From: Candidatus Kaiserbacteria bacterium
GTDB taxonomy: Bacteria > Patescibacteriota > Minisyncoccia > Phycocordibacterales > UBA918
Direction of reading: 5' to 3'
NCBI GenBank assembly: GCA_020428795.1
Contig: JAGQME010000008.1
Coordinates: 1 to 32,198 of the forward strand
Length of the DNA: 32,198 nt
Shown: positions 32,197 to 32,198 of the stretch, in pieces
How the letters are laid out: the number at the start of each line of letters is the position of its first letter
Numbering within the stretch: the stretch's first letter is position 1
Made by a program: the position numbers and the translations under genes
The notes under the pieces: generated by a model
What the model saw: only the letters and a program-made list of their open reading frames with translations
Told to the model about the DNA's origin: nothing
The model's database searches: none

Positions 32197-32198
32197 GT

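Overview
The window most likely comes from a Patescibacteria (CPR) genome of Parcubacteria type. This is inferred from its gene content and style: short intergenic gaps, a compact single-cluster type IV pilus locus, a cohesin plus dockerin surface protein, a giant mosaic secreted protein with a C-terminal coiled coil, a LigA with an eroded zinc ribbon, an AT-leaning composition, and a group I intron in a tRNA gene. No rRNA or phylogenetic marker lies in the window, so the assignment is an inference. Nearly all protein genes are on the minus strand.

Layout. 1-2.3 kb: a terminator hairpin, a membrane-anchored polysaccharide-deacetylase-like protein, tRNA-Thr, a small acidic protein and a YjdF/DUF2238-type membrane protein. 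2.3-5.1 kb: an RNA-rich region with tRNA-Asp, tRNA-Met, and an initiator tRNA-fMet split by a 247-nt group I intron, interleaved with a nucleotidyltransferase and an HTH/LAGLIDADG-like protein. 5.1-9.5 kb: ligA, gatC, gatA and a one-TM protein with a HEPN-like motif. 9.8-21.1 kb: a complete-looking type IV pilus cluster, transcribed as pilM, pilN-like, pilO-like, pilP-like, pilB, a response regulator, pilT, pilC, major pilin, pilD and four minor prepilins. A comF-like gene diverges from pilM. 22.2-30.5 kb: cohesin/dockerin protein, YdeI-like protein, VOC protein, a 1767-residue surface protein, an SRPBCC/AHSA1 protein and its ArsR-type regulator. 30.6-32.2 kb: a Nudix hydrolase, tRNA-Ser surrounded by tRNA fragments, and two unrecognised genes, the last cut by the window edge.

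How the genes work together. The pilus cluster holds the platform (PilM/N/O/P/C), the extension and retraction ATPases (PilB, PilT), the prepilin peptidase and five pilins. With comF next door it suggests DNA uptake and/or surface attachment. The cohesin/dockerin protein and the giant metallophosphatase/beta-helix protein would be cell-surface products. GatCA makes part of the Gln-tRNA/Asn-tRNA amidotransferase; gatB is not here.

The most unusual signal is in the RNA regions. Three tRNA genes (Asp, fMet, Ser) are followed by a 19-22 nt direct copy of their own 3' end 175-205 nt downstream. An inverted copy of the same 3' end lies between, usually interrupted by a hairpin at the acceptor/T-stem junction, and long perfect hairpins (11-26 bp) sit next to each copy. 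tRNA-Met has the inverted copy only. tRNA-Ser also has two extra copies of its 5' end upstream. No protein is encoded in these units, and I know of no described element with this exact architecture. A second signal is a -10 box placed 5-8 nt before the start codon of many genes, which implies widespread leaderless mRNAs.
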